Origin: Flavobacterium sp. A45
GTDB lineage: Bacteria; Bacteroidota; Bacteroidia; Flavobacteriales; Flavobacteriaceae
NCBI RefSeq assembly: GCF_002001005.1
Contig: NZ_MUNX01000038.1
Span: 1 to 41,139, forward strand
Direction: 5' to 3'
Length of the DNA stretch: 41,139 nt
The number at the start of each line of letters is the position of its first letter. The stretch's first letter is position 1. This document shows positions 1-8,348 of the stretch, piece after piece. The notes under the pieces are model-generated. The model did no database searches. It had not been told where the DNA came from and saw only the letters and a program-made list of their open reading frames with translations. Both the position numbers and the translations under genes were made by a program.

Positions 1-78
1 GTCTTATTTAGATCATTCACAGGACTCTTTTTGCAACACTTTAGACTTTTTATAGTAATTATGAAATTATAGAAAATA

Positions 79-1446
79 ATGAATAAATATTTATTTTATG
101 GTTTATTGACTATATTATTAAACTCCTCTTGTTCTATTAAATCAGTAGTAACTCTAGAGGAAAATAATAGCGATTCTTCTGTTTCTAAAGAAGAAAAAAA
201 AACAATACAGCCTATCAAAATTAGCCCAGTTCTTGTTGGAAATAACGTCTGGTTTTCAAACCCAACTAATGAGGTTTGGAAATTAACGGCTCAATCTGGA
301 GTTACATCCATTCGAATTGGAGGCCATTCTTATGATAAAAAACTCCCATCGAAAGTAGAATTATTGGCGTGGGTTAAAAATATTCAAGCGATGGGTGCAG
401 AGCCTATAATGCAGGTTTCACAATATGCACCAGCTTCTGACGCAGCAGATTTAGTTAAATATTTTAATATTGATTTGGCCTCTGGTAAAGCGATTAAATA
501 TTGGAATATTGGTAATGAACCTTGGCTGCAAAATGGTAAACCTGAGAGTTCAATTGTTGGTTCGATGGTGGAGACTTATTTTAAACCCTGCTCAGCAGCA
601 ATGAAATTAGTTGATCCAGCCATAAAAATATATGGACCTGATGAGTGTTATTATATGGATGAGGCTATGAATGATTTGTTTGGCGGTAAAAACGATATTT
701 CAGGTAAAATACCTGGAAAGGAGTATTATTATTGTGACGGCATTTCATGGCATCGTTATCCTCAAGATACGAGTATTAATTTGGCATACGAAGGAATTGA
801 AGATTTTAAATCCTCTATTTTAAAATGCAAGGCAAGAGTCGATTTTGTAAATGCATTGCACAATCGAAATGGTGATGATGCAATTGGATGGGCTATCGGT
901 GAATATAATGGTAAAGGAGGTGAGCAGGTTCATACATGGGAAAATGGACAAATGTTTGGAGGCGTATTGAACTTGTGTATGGAATATGGTGCAACATATG
1001 GTGCAACTTGGAGTATGTTTGAAAATGAAGGCAATCGAAAAGGAACAGATTTTAGTTCCATTGACGGCAGCAATATGATTCCTAGACCTAGTTATCGTCA
1101 CATGCAAATGATTGCCAAAAACTTTAAAGGCTTCTATGCAAAAGGGAAGTCATCATTATCAGATATAATAACTTTTGGTTCAGTTGATGGCAGCACAATT
1201 AGTGTTATGATCATGAATCGGGCAGATAAAGCAACTGCTTTTACATTGCATTTAAATAATACCGCTGAGCAATCAAATAGTAGTGTTCATTTAAATATAG
1301 ATGCTCACAGTCCTATTATTTATACTGATACGATAGGACCATTGGCTACTTATACTTACGTTTTTAAAGACAATAAAATAGTCAAGACGGTGTATACTAA
1401 TCAGCATTTTATAAATGAAAAAAGCCCTGATGAGGCAAAATTATAA
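79..1446 (+). CDS. Putative clan GH-A glycoside hydrolase, lipoprotein
   Basis: 455 aa. The N-terminus is a short hydrophobic signal with Cys18 as a probable lipobox cysteine (LNSSC, a slightly atypical -3 residue). The rest looks like a retaining TIM-barrel hydrolase of clan GH-A: an IRIGG strand near residue 75, the acid/base motif IGNEP with Glu147, and a candidate nucleophile Glu275 in IGEYNG. A C-terminal beta-rich part from about residue 360 fits the accessory sandwich common in GH30, GH39, GH51 and GH79 proteins. I cannot fix the family. It resembles the catalytic part of the T9SS protein at 28036-30804 (same IRIGG, GNEP, GPD and GEY landmarks), so the two are probably paralogues. No acidic stretch follows the lipid cysteine, so surface exposure is less obvious than for the GH5 lipoprotein. 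The 78 bp upstream show no gene or clear promoter; it may be cotranscribed with something before the window, and the GH3 gene follows after 79 bp. Confidence 0.7.
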   Translation: MNKYLFYGLLTILLNSSCSIKSVVTLEENNSDSSVSKEEKKTIQPIKISPVLVGNNVWFSNPTNEVWKLTAQSGVTSIRIGGHSYDKKLPSKVELLAWVKNIQAMGAEPIMQVSQYAPASDAADLVKYFNIDLASGKAIKYWNIGNEPWLQNGKPESSIVGSMVETYFKPCSAAMKLVDPAIKIYGPDECYYMDEAMNDLFGGKNDISGKIPGKEYYYCDGISWHRYPQDTSINLAYEGIEDFKSSILKCKARVDFVNALHNRNGDDAIGWAIGEYNGKGGEQVHTWENGQMFGGVLNLCMEYGATYGATWSMFENEGNRKGTDFSSIDGSNMIPRPSYRHMQMIAKNFKGFYAKGKSSLSDIITFGSVDGSTISVMIMNRADKATAFTLHLNNTAEQSNSSVHLNIDAHSPIIYTDTIGPLATYTYVFKDNKIVKTVYTNQHFINEKSPDEAKL

Positions 1447-1525
1447 TCTATTCCATTAAGAATTGTTTTAGAGTTCTTTAAATGGAATTCGTATTAAATT
1501 TATATAACAATCAAAATTATACAAA

Positions 1526-3793
1526 ATGAAAAAAAAGCATATATTTTTAATTCTCTTCAGTCTTTATTGTTTTTTTGGGTGGTCTCAAAAAGGCACTCCA
1601 ACTGAAGCAGAAATAGAAAAGAAAGTAACTGAACTGCTTTCTAAAATGACTCTTGAAGAAAAAGTGGGTCAAATGACTAACATTGCGGTCACCATTTTTG
1701 AAACTAAAGGGCAACCTGGTGTTTTTGATATGGCCAAACTAAATGAAGCTGTTCAAAAATACCATATTGGGTCTTTGCAAAATATTCCAAATTCTGGAGC
1801 ACCAACTCAAAAGAAATGGAATGAAATAATGACAAGTATAAATAATGAAACCAATAAGACAAGGCTTAAAATTCCAATATTATATGGAATTGATGCCATA
1901 CATGGTGCAAATTATACTGCCGAAGGCACTCTGTTTCCTCAAGAAATTGGGCTAGCGGCTACATTTAATACTGCAATAACCAAAAAGGGAGCACAAATCT
2001 CAGCTTATGAAACTAGGGCATCTTCCATTCCGTGGGTTTTCTCACCAGATTTAGATTTACCCCGTAATCCTTCATGGTCAAGAATTTGGGAATCCTTTGG
2101 TGAAGATTCTTATTTGACAACCCAAATGGGATTGGCAATGGTAGAAGGTTTTGAAGGAAATGATGCTGGTTCAAAATACCAAGTGGGAACTTGTCTAAAA
2201 CATTTTATCGGATACGGCAGTACAACAACAGGAAAGGACAGAACTCCAAGTATCATACCTGAACGTGTTTTGAGACAGTATGATTTACCTATTTATGAGG
2301 CTGCTATAAAAGCTGGAGCCAAAAGTATAATGATCAGTTCGGGAGAAATTAATGGAACTCCAGTTCATGCCAGTAAACAGTTGCTTACTGATATATTGAA
2401 GAATGAATTAGGATTTAAAGGCGTTGTAATTACCGATTGGAAAGATATTATTTATCTGCATACGAGACATAAAGTGGCAGAAACCAATAGAGATGCTGTT
2501 CGAATTGCTGTTTTGGCGGGTGTTGATGTTAGTATGGTTCCTGAAGATTATTCTTTTTATACGGATTTATTGGATTTGGTTAAGAAAGGGGAGGTGCCTA
2601 TGTCAAGAATTGATGATGCCGTTACCCGAGTTTTAAGAATGAAAATGCAACTGAATTTATTCAATAGTAACATTTCAGATCCAAAAGACTATCCAAAATT
2701 TGCTTCGCAGGAATTCATCGATGAAGCTTATAAAGCAGCTTCAGAATCAATTACATTATTGAAAAACTCGAATGCAGTCCTTCCTTTAAATAAGTCCGAA
2801 AAAATATTGGTTACAGGACCAACTGCCAATAGCATGAAATATTTAAATGGAGGCTGGTCCTACAATTGGCAAGGGGAATTATCAGATAGTTTTGCCTCTG
2901 GTAAAATGACTATTCTTGAAGCATTACAAAATAAAGCAGGCAAAGAAAAAGTTCTCTACACTCTTGGTGCAGATTTAGCTATAGAAGATGATGCAGAAAT
3001 CCAAAAGGCTGTTGAATTAGCCAAAGATGCATCAAAAATTATTTTATGCCTAGGAGAGAAAAATTATACCGAAACTCCTGGAGATATTGGCAATTTGTAC
3101 ATTAGCAGTTCTCAAATAAAATTAGCATTAGCACTTTCAAAATTAAACAAGCCTATTATTTTGGTTTTAAATGAAGGAAGACCAAGATTGATTAGTGATT
3201 TCGAAGATAAAATGAATGCAGTTGTACAATGTTACCTGCCAGGAAATGAAGGAGGAAGAGCATTGGCAGATATTCTTTACGGTGATGTAAATCCTAGCGG
3301 AAGATTACCATACAATTATCCAAGATATTCCAATTCATTAGAAAAATACAACAGAAAATATACTGAAAGTTTAGGTGATGAGGAACAAAATAATGATGCG
3401 AAATACGAGAAAAGCTATAATCCTCAATTTGAGTTTGGAACAGGTTTATCATACACCACTTTTACCTATACTAATCTTAAAATAGATAAAGCAGAAATAA
3501 ACAACACTGATTCAATCACTGTTACTGTTGATGTAAAAAATACAGGATCAAAAGCAGGGAAAGAAGCAGTTTTACTTTATTTAACAGATCTGTATGCCAG
3601 TATTACTCCCGAAGTAAAGTCGTTGAAACGATTTGAAAAAATAAGTTTAGCACCAAACGAAAGCAAAACTGTAACGTTTGTTTTAAATCCAAAAGATTTG
3701 CAGTTTGTTAATAATGATTTAAAATGGATTTCTGAAAAAGGTACTTTTAGAATACAAATTTCAGATTTAAAGCAGGAGTTTTTATTGAAGTAA
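1526..3793 (+). CDS. GH3 beta-glucosidase-type glycoside hydrolase
   Basis: 755 aa with a cleavable signal peptide ending near WSQ (residue 21). The GH3 layout is complete. The N-terminal barrel has the IHGANY substrate loop, the KH of CLKHFIGYG and a GKDRT motif. The catalytic nucleophile is Asp304 in VITDWKDI. An alpha/beta sandwich (about 405-640) and a C-terminal fibronectin-III-like domain (about 655-755) follow. In place of the common DPRWGRI motif it has NPSWSRI, as in the GH3 subgroup often found in bacterial beta-glucan loci. It should release terminal beta-linked glucose from oligosaccharides in the periplasm or outside. Exact linkage cannot be read from the sequence. It lies 79 bp after the GH-A lipoprotein on the same strand, and a strong hairpin terminator follows at 3818-3851. 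Confidence 0.9.
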   Translation: MKKKHIFLILFSLYCFFGWSQKGTPTEAEIEKKVTELLSKMTLEEKVGQMTNIAVTIFETKGQPGVFDMAKLNEAVQKYHIGSLQNIPNSGAPTQKKWNEIMTSINNETNKTRLKIPILYGIDAIHGANYTAEGTLFPQEIGLAATFNTAITKKGAQISAYETRASSIPWVFSPDLDLPRNPSWSRIWESFGEDSYLTTQMGLAMVEGFEGNDAGSKYQVGTCLKHFIGYGSTTTGKDRTPSIIPERVLRQYDLPIYEAAIKAGAKSIMISSGEINGTPVHASKQLLTDILKNELGFKGVVITDWKDIIYLHTRHKVAETNRDAVRIAVLAGVDVSMVPEDYSFYTDLLDLVKKGEVPMSRIDDAVTRVLRMKMQLNLFNSNISDPKDYPKFASQEFIDEAYKAASESITLLKNSNAVLPLNKSEKILVTGPTANSMKYLNGGWSYNWQGELSDSFASGKMTILEALQNKAGKEKVLYTLGADLAIEDDAEIQKAVELAKDASKIILCLGEKNYTETPGDIGNLYISSSQIKLALALSKLNKPIILVLNEGRPRLISDFEDKMNAVVQCYLPGNEGGRALADILYGDVNPSGRLPYNYPRYSNSLEKYNRKYTESLGDEEQNNDAKYEKSYNPQFEFGTGLSYTTFTYTNLKIDKAEINNTDSITVTVDVKNTGSKAGKEAVLLYLTDLYASITPEVKSLKRFEKISLAPNESKTVTFVLNPKDLQFVNNDLKWISEKGTFRIQISDLKQEFLLK

Positions 3794-3817
3794 GTTTATA
3801 TTTTTTGAATGGTAATG

Positions 3818-3851
3818 AACCGTCTCAATATTGTTTTGAGACGGTTTTTTT
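3818..3851 (+). terminator. Rho-independent terminator after the GH3 gene
   Basis: Perfect 11-bp inverted repeat (3818-3828 with 3836-3846, arm AACCGTCTCAA), 7-nt loop, then a run of T to 3851. It sits between two convergent GH3 genes. The T-run is good only in the plus direction. Confidence 0.85.
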
Positions 3852-3878
3852 GTTAGCTTTTTTTAGAAAATTTGGAGT

Positions 3879-6128
3879 CTAGTTTTCCAGGTCAATAGTT
3901 GTTTTCAGCCGAATATCAGCTGAAGAAGAACCAATCATTACATCAAATGCTCCCGGTTCTGTTCCAAACACTAAATCTTTGTTCCAAAAAGCCAAATCTT
4001 CGGAAGTAATATCAAAAGTGATTTCTTTTGATTTTCCTGAAGGGATCATTACTTTTTTATACCCTTTTAGTTCTTTTACCGGTCTCGAAATACTAGCTGC
4101 CAAATCACGGAGATAAAGCTGAACTATTTCTTCTCCATCTCTTTTTCCAATGTTGGTTACCGTCAATTTAACTTTTATTGTTTCATTGGTTTTCAATTTT
4201 GTTTTATCCAGTACAAGATTGGAGTATTCAAAACGGGTATAGCTCAATCCGTGCCCGAAAGGATATAAAGGATCATTTGGAATATCCAGATATTTACTGG
4301 AATACTTTGCTTCTACATTAATTGGATTTCCTGTGTTTTTATGATTATAATAGATAGGGATTTGACCCACACTACGAGGAAAAGTGGCTGTTAATTTGCC
4401 GGAAGGATTATAATCACCAAACAAAACGTCTGCTACCGCATTACCAGTTTGAACACCGCCATGCCAAGCTTCTAAGACAGCATCAACATGTTCGTCTTCC
4501 CAAGTCAATGTCAAAGGTCTGCCATTTGATAAAATCAGTACAACAGGTTTTCCGGTGGCCAGCATTTCTTTTAGGAGTGTCTGCTGACATTCTGGAATAC
4601 TAATATCAGAACGGCTTGCGGCCTCGCCGGACCAGTCTCTGGATTCCCCAAGTACTGCGACAATAATATCAGCTTTATCCGCTATATTTTTTGCCTCTTG
4701 CAATAATTGATTTTCTTTTTCAATCGATGGTGTGATGTAGTCTGCTTTCTTCTTGCTTACATTCAATAAATAAGGGTCGGTTGTATAGGAAGATCCTTTG
4801 GCATACAATACTTTGGCTTTGGTTCCTGTCGCATTTTTTATTCCTTCCAATATTGAGATCACGTTTTCGGCTTTGCCTTTCCAGGACCAAGTACCCAACA
4901 TATCGCTTTTGCTGTTGGCCAATGGTCCAACCACTGCAATTTTTCCTGTTTTTTTAAGCGGAAGCAATTCTTTGTTGTTTTTTAGCAAAACAATGGAACG
5001 AGAGGCTATTTCTCGGGCAGCATCGATATGTTCTTTGCAGAGTATTACCTCCTTTGCTTTCTTTTCATTAAAGTATTTAAAAGGATCATCGAATAAGCCC
5101 AGCTTATATTTGGCTTCTAATATTCTTCTGCATGCACGATCAATCTCCTGTTGGGTAACTTTGCCTTCTTCAAGTGATTTACCCAAAGTGCTTACGTAAA
5201 TTTGTCCCGCCAAATCCATATCTACACCTGCTTTTAATGCTCTAGCTGCTCCTGCTTGTGATTCGCCCATTCCATGTGTTTTCATTGAATTAATGGAAGC
5301 ATAATCTGTAACGACAAGTCCTTTGAAACCCCAATCTTTTCTGAGCAAATCATCTAGCAGCCATTTGTTTCCTGTAGCGGGAATGCCGTCAACAACATTG
5401 AATGCTGTCATAAGGCTTCCGGCTCCAGCATCAATAGCCGCTTTATAGGGAGGCAGGTAATCTTGATACATAGAGAGTCTGCTCATATCAACGGTGTTGT
5501 AATCACGTCCGGCCTCACTAGCGCCATAAAGAGCAAAATGTTTGACACAGGCCAAAATGGTATTACTGGCTGATAAATCATTCCCTTGATATCCTTTTAC
5601 ATACGCTTTGGCTACTAGTGAACCATACCAAGGGTCTTCACCAGCACCTTCAGCAATTCTTCCCCAGCGTGGATCACGACAGATATCGACCATAGGGGAG
5701 TAGGTCCAGCAAATACCGCTAACACCAGCCTCGGTAGCAGCGATCTGGGCGCTTTTTTCAATTAATTCCATATCCCACATGCAAGACATCGCTAATGGAA
5801 TCGGGAAAATGGTATTGTATCCGTGAATGACATCTTCACCGGCGATTAATGGAATTTTTAATCGGGATTCATTCACAGCAATTTCTTGATTTCTTTTTCC
5901 TCCTGTCGAGCCAATTAATCCTTTTCGGATGAAATCTTCCAATCCGCTTCCTTCTGTTGCAACGGGTAAATTTCCAACACCCGAAGCAAGATTGAGCTGT
6001 CCCAATTTTTCCATTAGGGTCATTTTGTTCATTAGCTGGTCAATGAATATATTCATTTTAGCATCTTGTGCTGAAACATTAACACAAAAAGTTATGATAG
6101 TAATAAAGATGCAAATAGCATTTTTCAT
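3879..6128 (-). CDS. BglX-like GH3 beta-glucosidase
   Basis: 749 aa with a signal peptide cleaved near SAQ (residue 21). This is the classical BglX-type GH3 arrangement. The barrel has the VIHGYNTIFPIP loop, DPRWGRIAEGAGEDP and a CVKHFALYGA motif. The nucleophile is Asp275 in VVTDYASI. The alpha/beta sandwich and fibronectin-III-like C-terminal domain follow (LYPFGHGLSYTRFEYS, then GEEIVQLYLRD). Length is close to E. coli BglX (765 aa). The gene lies 118 bp downstream of the GH5 lipoprotein gene on the same strand, so the two probably share the regulated promoter at 7833-7912. A box CAAATTTA at 6231-6238 could give it a weak promoter of its own. The predicted role is exo-cleavage of oligoglucosides released by the GH5 enzymes. 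Confidence 0.92.
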   Translation of the reverse strand: MKNAICIFITIITFCVNVSAQDAKMNIFIDQLMNKMTLMEKLGQLNLASGVGNLPVATEGSGLEDFIRKGLIGSTGGKRNQEIAVNESRLKIPLIAGEDVIHGYNTIFPIPLAMSCMWDMELIEKSAQIAATEAGVSGICWTYSPMVDICRDPRWGRIAEGAGEDPWYGSLVAKAYVKGYQGNDLSASNTILACVKHFALYGASEAGRDYNTVDMSRLSMYQDYLPPYKAAIDAGAGSLMTAFNVVDGIPATGNKWLLDDLLRKDWGFKGLVVTDYASINSMKTHGMGESQAGAARALKAGVDMDLAGQIYVSTLGKSLEEGKVTQQEIDRACRRILEAKYKLGLFDDPFKYFNEKKAKEVILCKEHIDAAREIASRSIVLLKNNKELLPLKKTGKIAVVGPLANSKSDMLGTWSWKGKAENVISILEGIKNATGTKAKVLYAKGSSYTTDPYLLNVSKKKADYITPSIEKENQLLQEAKNIADKADIIVAVLGESRDWSGEAASRSDISIPECQQTLLKEMLATGKPVVLILSNGRPLTLTWEDEHVDAVLEAWHGGVQTGNAVADVLFGDYNPSGKLTATFPRSVGQIPIYYNHKNTGNPINVEAKYSSKYLDIPNDPLYPFGHGLSYTRFEYSNLVLDKTKLKTNETIKVKLTVTNIGKRDGEEIVQLYLRDLAASISRPVKELKGYKKVMIPSGKSKEITFDITSEDLAFWNKDLVFGTEPGAFDVMIGSSSADIRLKTTIDLEN

Positions 6129-6188
6129 AATTAATTTCTAAATTTTAGTTTGATTGTAATAATTTAATTGAACAGGATATATGAAATA

Positions 6189-6220
6189 ACCCTTTTTGCT
6201 ATTTCAAAAGCAAAAAGGGT
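6189..6220 (-). terminator. Hairpin between GH5 and GH3 genes, possible weak terminator
   Basis: Perfect 11-bp stem ACCCTTTTTGC / GCAAAAAGGGT (6189-6199 with 6210-6220) with a 10-nt loop, just after the GH5 stop codon. The T-tract on the minus strand is poor, so it may attenuate or process the GH5-GH3 transcript rather than end it. Confidence 0.5.
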
Positions 6221-6246
6221 CATTGGGTAGCAAATTTAATTTATCA

Positions 6247-7653
6247 CTATTTCATCATTTCAATTACAATATTATTTGTAGATAAAGTGTAATTTATTTT
6301 ATCAGTTGATGAGATTAATCCAAACCAACCGCGGTCATCCCAAACACTTGCAGACATATTATTAGCCAACATCGTTTTTCTCATTGTGCTATAATATTCA
6401 TATACCACAGATGTGTTTCTTGCGGCAGAAGTTCTTCCTACACCAAATTCGCCATAATTTATAGCTACTCCTATTAATGCTGAATGCGTAGCAACTTTGG
6501 TAACGGCCGCTGCAATAGAAGTTGCCCCTGGGTAAGCTGAATCTGCTCCAGTTTGACCACAAAAGGCCCATGGATCATAAGTATGAACTTGAATAGCGAG
6601 ATACTTGTCATTTCCCAGTCCGGGAAGCTCAGCTTTGCTAGGGTATACTTCCTCAATCATTCCTTGGTTTCCTTGCCCGTTTGGTTCAACCATTATAATA
6701 CGGGTGGTGTTTCCGCCTCCAGTGGCACGTATTGCATCATATCCCACTTTGTTGATTTGTCTGGTAAGACTGATTGCGGTAGCACTAGTTGGGAGAGGAA
6801 ATGTAAAACCGGCTTCGGCTCCCCATTGTCCCATTGTTCCTTCTGGTTCATTCAAAACATCAAAAATTAATTTACTGGAATAGCTTTTAAAATAGGTCGC
6901 TATATCTGTCCATATTGCTGAAAATTTATTGTTATACGTAGCCGATCCATCATAATAGTCTTTTAGCCAATGTTCATGGTGAGTATTAAGGACTACATAT
7001 AAATCTTTGCTTAAGGCATAATCAATCGCAGCTTTCAATTCTAGAAAACGAGGGTTTGTGAAATCTACTTTTCCTGTCGAAGTATTTGCAAGTGTATTTC
7101 CACTCACGCTTTGTGCCCAGCTGACAGGAATACGTACGTGTTTCATTCCAGCCGCAGCATATAAATCAATTATGGATTTAATAGAGGTGATTGAAGTGGC
7201 ATTTATTCCATTATCAAAAGTGTTTCCTAAATTAAAACCAGTACCCATCGCTTTTATAATATCAGCAGCAGTTTGAACAGCAGCTATAGTAAGAGTAACT
7301 GTTGTAGAGGCATTTATTGTTTTTCCATTATTAAAAGCAGTTACAGTTACAGTAAAAGTATTTGTTCCAGCTGTCGTAAAAGTATGGGTTAGTTCTCCAT
7401 TTGTCATAGGGAGTGTTTTTCCTTCAACAACAATTTGATAGGTTGTAGCATTGTTTGCAGTTGCTTTAAATTTTACTGTTCCGCTGCCATCACCGTTTGG
7501 TTTGTCGGCTGTAGCTCCTGTAATTTCTGTCGTTATTTTTAGGTCAGATGGTGCTGAACTGTCTGTTTCACTTGAGGAATCACTGCTGCAGGATTGGAAA
7601 AAGACTAAAAAGCCTATTAGTAACAAAGTTAATTTTTGCATGTTTTTTTTCAT
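6247..7653 (-). CDS. GH5 endo-beta-glucanase-like lipoprotein
   Basis: 468 aa. The signal peptide ends at a lipobox with Cys22, followed by SSDSSSETD; an acidic/serine tract after the cysteine resembles flavobacterial surface-export signals, so a surface lipoprotein is likely. Residues about 35-128 form an Ig/PKD-like domain, and the GH5 barrel fills about 130-468. GH5 marks are GFNLGNTFD, the RIP of HVRIPVSW, THHEHWLKD, acid/base Glu269 in LNEPEG and nucleophile Glu402 in YGEFGVGR. The family includes endo-beta-1,4-glucanases and related enzymes; the GFNLGN opening is common in GH5_4, but the subfamily is not proven. The catalytic domain is clearly paralogous to that at 25373-27520, which is exported by T9SS instead. 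An in-frame Met at residue 5 is an alternative start. Transcription is likely from the operator-promoter at 7833-7912. Confidence 0.9.
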   Translation of the reverse strand: MKKNMQKLTLLLIGFLVFFQSCSSDSSSETDSSAPSDLKITTEITGATADKPNGDGSGTVKFKATANNATTYQIVVEGKTLPMTNGELTHTFTTAGTNTFTVTVTAFNNGKTINASTTVTLTIAAVQTAADIIKAMGTGFNLGNTFDNGINATSITSIKSIIDLYAAAGMKHVRIPVSWAQSVSGNTLANTSTGKVDFTNPRFLELKAAIDYALSKDLYVVLNTHHEHWLKDYYDGSATYNNKFSAIWTDIATYFKSYSSKLIFDVLNEPEGTMGQWGAEAGFTFPLPTSATAISLTRQINKVGYDAIRATGGGNTTRIIMVEPNGQGNQGMIEEVYPSKAELPGLGNDKYLAIQVHTYDPWAFCGQTGADSAYPGATSIAAAVTKVATHSALIGVAINYGEFGVGRTSAARNTSVVYEYYSTMRKTMLANNMSASVWDDRGWFGLISSTDKINYTLSTNNIVIEMMK

Positions 7654-8348
7654 TTTACTAGTATTGGTTTTTATTTGGGTTAATTAATATATTAAACATT
7701 CTAAATTATAAGGTGTTGATTATTTTGTTTCACTTTTTGGATTGAATGGTTTATGATGATTAAAAGTCTTGTTGATTTAGCATTCCTTATAATTTTAAGG
7801 ATGATTGAAAGGGGTGTTTTCTTGTGCTATTTCAAATTTATTTAGTTTTTTAATAGTTAAGCTGTCCATATCGCAAATAAGGACGTATGAAGTATGAAAT
7901 AGGGACGTTTGTCATATTAGTTGTTTTTTATTCAGGCCTTTTTTAGTTTTAGAAAAAAAATTAAAAGTATTTTTTTACTTGGCTAATTTTGAGAGGATAA
8001 TATTTTAAAAGAAAGATTGAATTCTTAATAAATCTCAGATTTCATAAAAGAAAGCAAAAAGTGCAGATTCTTATATGTGTAAGGATTTGATGTGATAAAT
8101 GAAAATAAAGATTCTCATTTTATTTTTAAATTAATAAAAATGGTACGTATAAACCCCTAAAGAAAGATTATCAGAACCCTCTTTGCAGTTATAATTTCCA
8201 AATTTTGTAATTAATTCAAAACATTTATTACGTAAACCAATATTACAGTTGTTTTTATAAAACTAAATAAAGGTCTTTATTAAGAAATAATTTTAGTGAA
8301 CTGATAATAGCTCTAATTCGATTTACAATTCGAAAAAATATAAAACCT
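7654..8348. other. Divergent intergenic region with regulated promoter
   Basis: 695 bp without a gene, between the minus-strand GH5 and the plus-strand GH3-glucuronidase operon. It holds the direct-repeat operator (7881-7912) and -7 box (7833-7840) for the GH5 side. For the plus-strand operon I find only weak candidates: TAATTTTG at 7984-7991 matches TAnnTTTG but has no TTG at the right distance and would leave a 5' leader of about 350 nt. Confidence 0.6.
7833..7912 (-). promoter_or_regulatory. Operator-promoter for the GH5 lipoprotein gene (site 1 of 3)
   Basis: Read on the plus strand, GGACGTATGA (7881-7890) and GGACGTTTGT (7903-7912) are direct repeats exactly 22 bp apart. A -7 box TAAATTTG lies on the minus strand at 7840-7833, and the proximal repeat begins 41 bp from it. 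The same spacing recurs at 27580-27659 and 30825-30904. No good -33 TTG is present, which fits activator dependence. The -7 box is about 180 bp from the start codon, a longer leader than at the other two sites. Confidence 0.65.

Noticed and set aside
820..1107. Antisense open frame inside the GH-A lipoprotein gene
   Set aside because: Lies wholly within a well-supported gene on the other strand; composition is unlike a protein and no start signal or family is seen.
4798..5199. 133-aa open frame opposite the BglX-like GH3 gene
   Set aside because: Shadow of a conserved GH3 coding region; Ser/Leu/Phe-rich reverse translation without motif.
6231..6238. CAAATTTA as regulated promoter of the 3879-6128 GH3 gene
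   Set aside because: Matches the -7 box on the minus strand, but no direct repeats lie 41 bp upstream; such an AT-rich octamer is common by chance.
7984..7991. TAATTTTG as promoter of the 8349-21055 operon
   Set aside because: No -33 TTG at suitable distance, no operator repeats at the spacing seen elsewhere, and it would leave a leader of about 350 nt; possible but unsupported.
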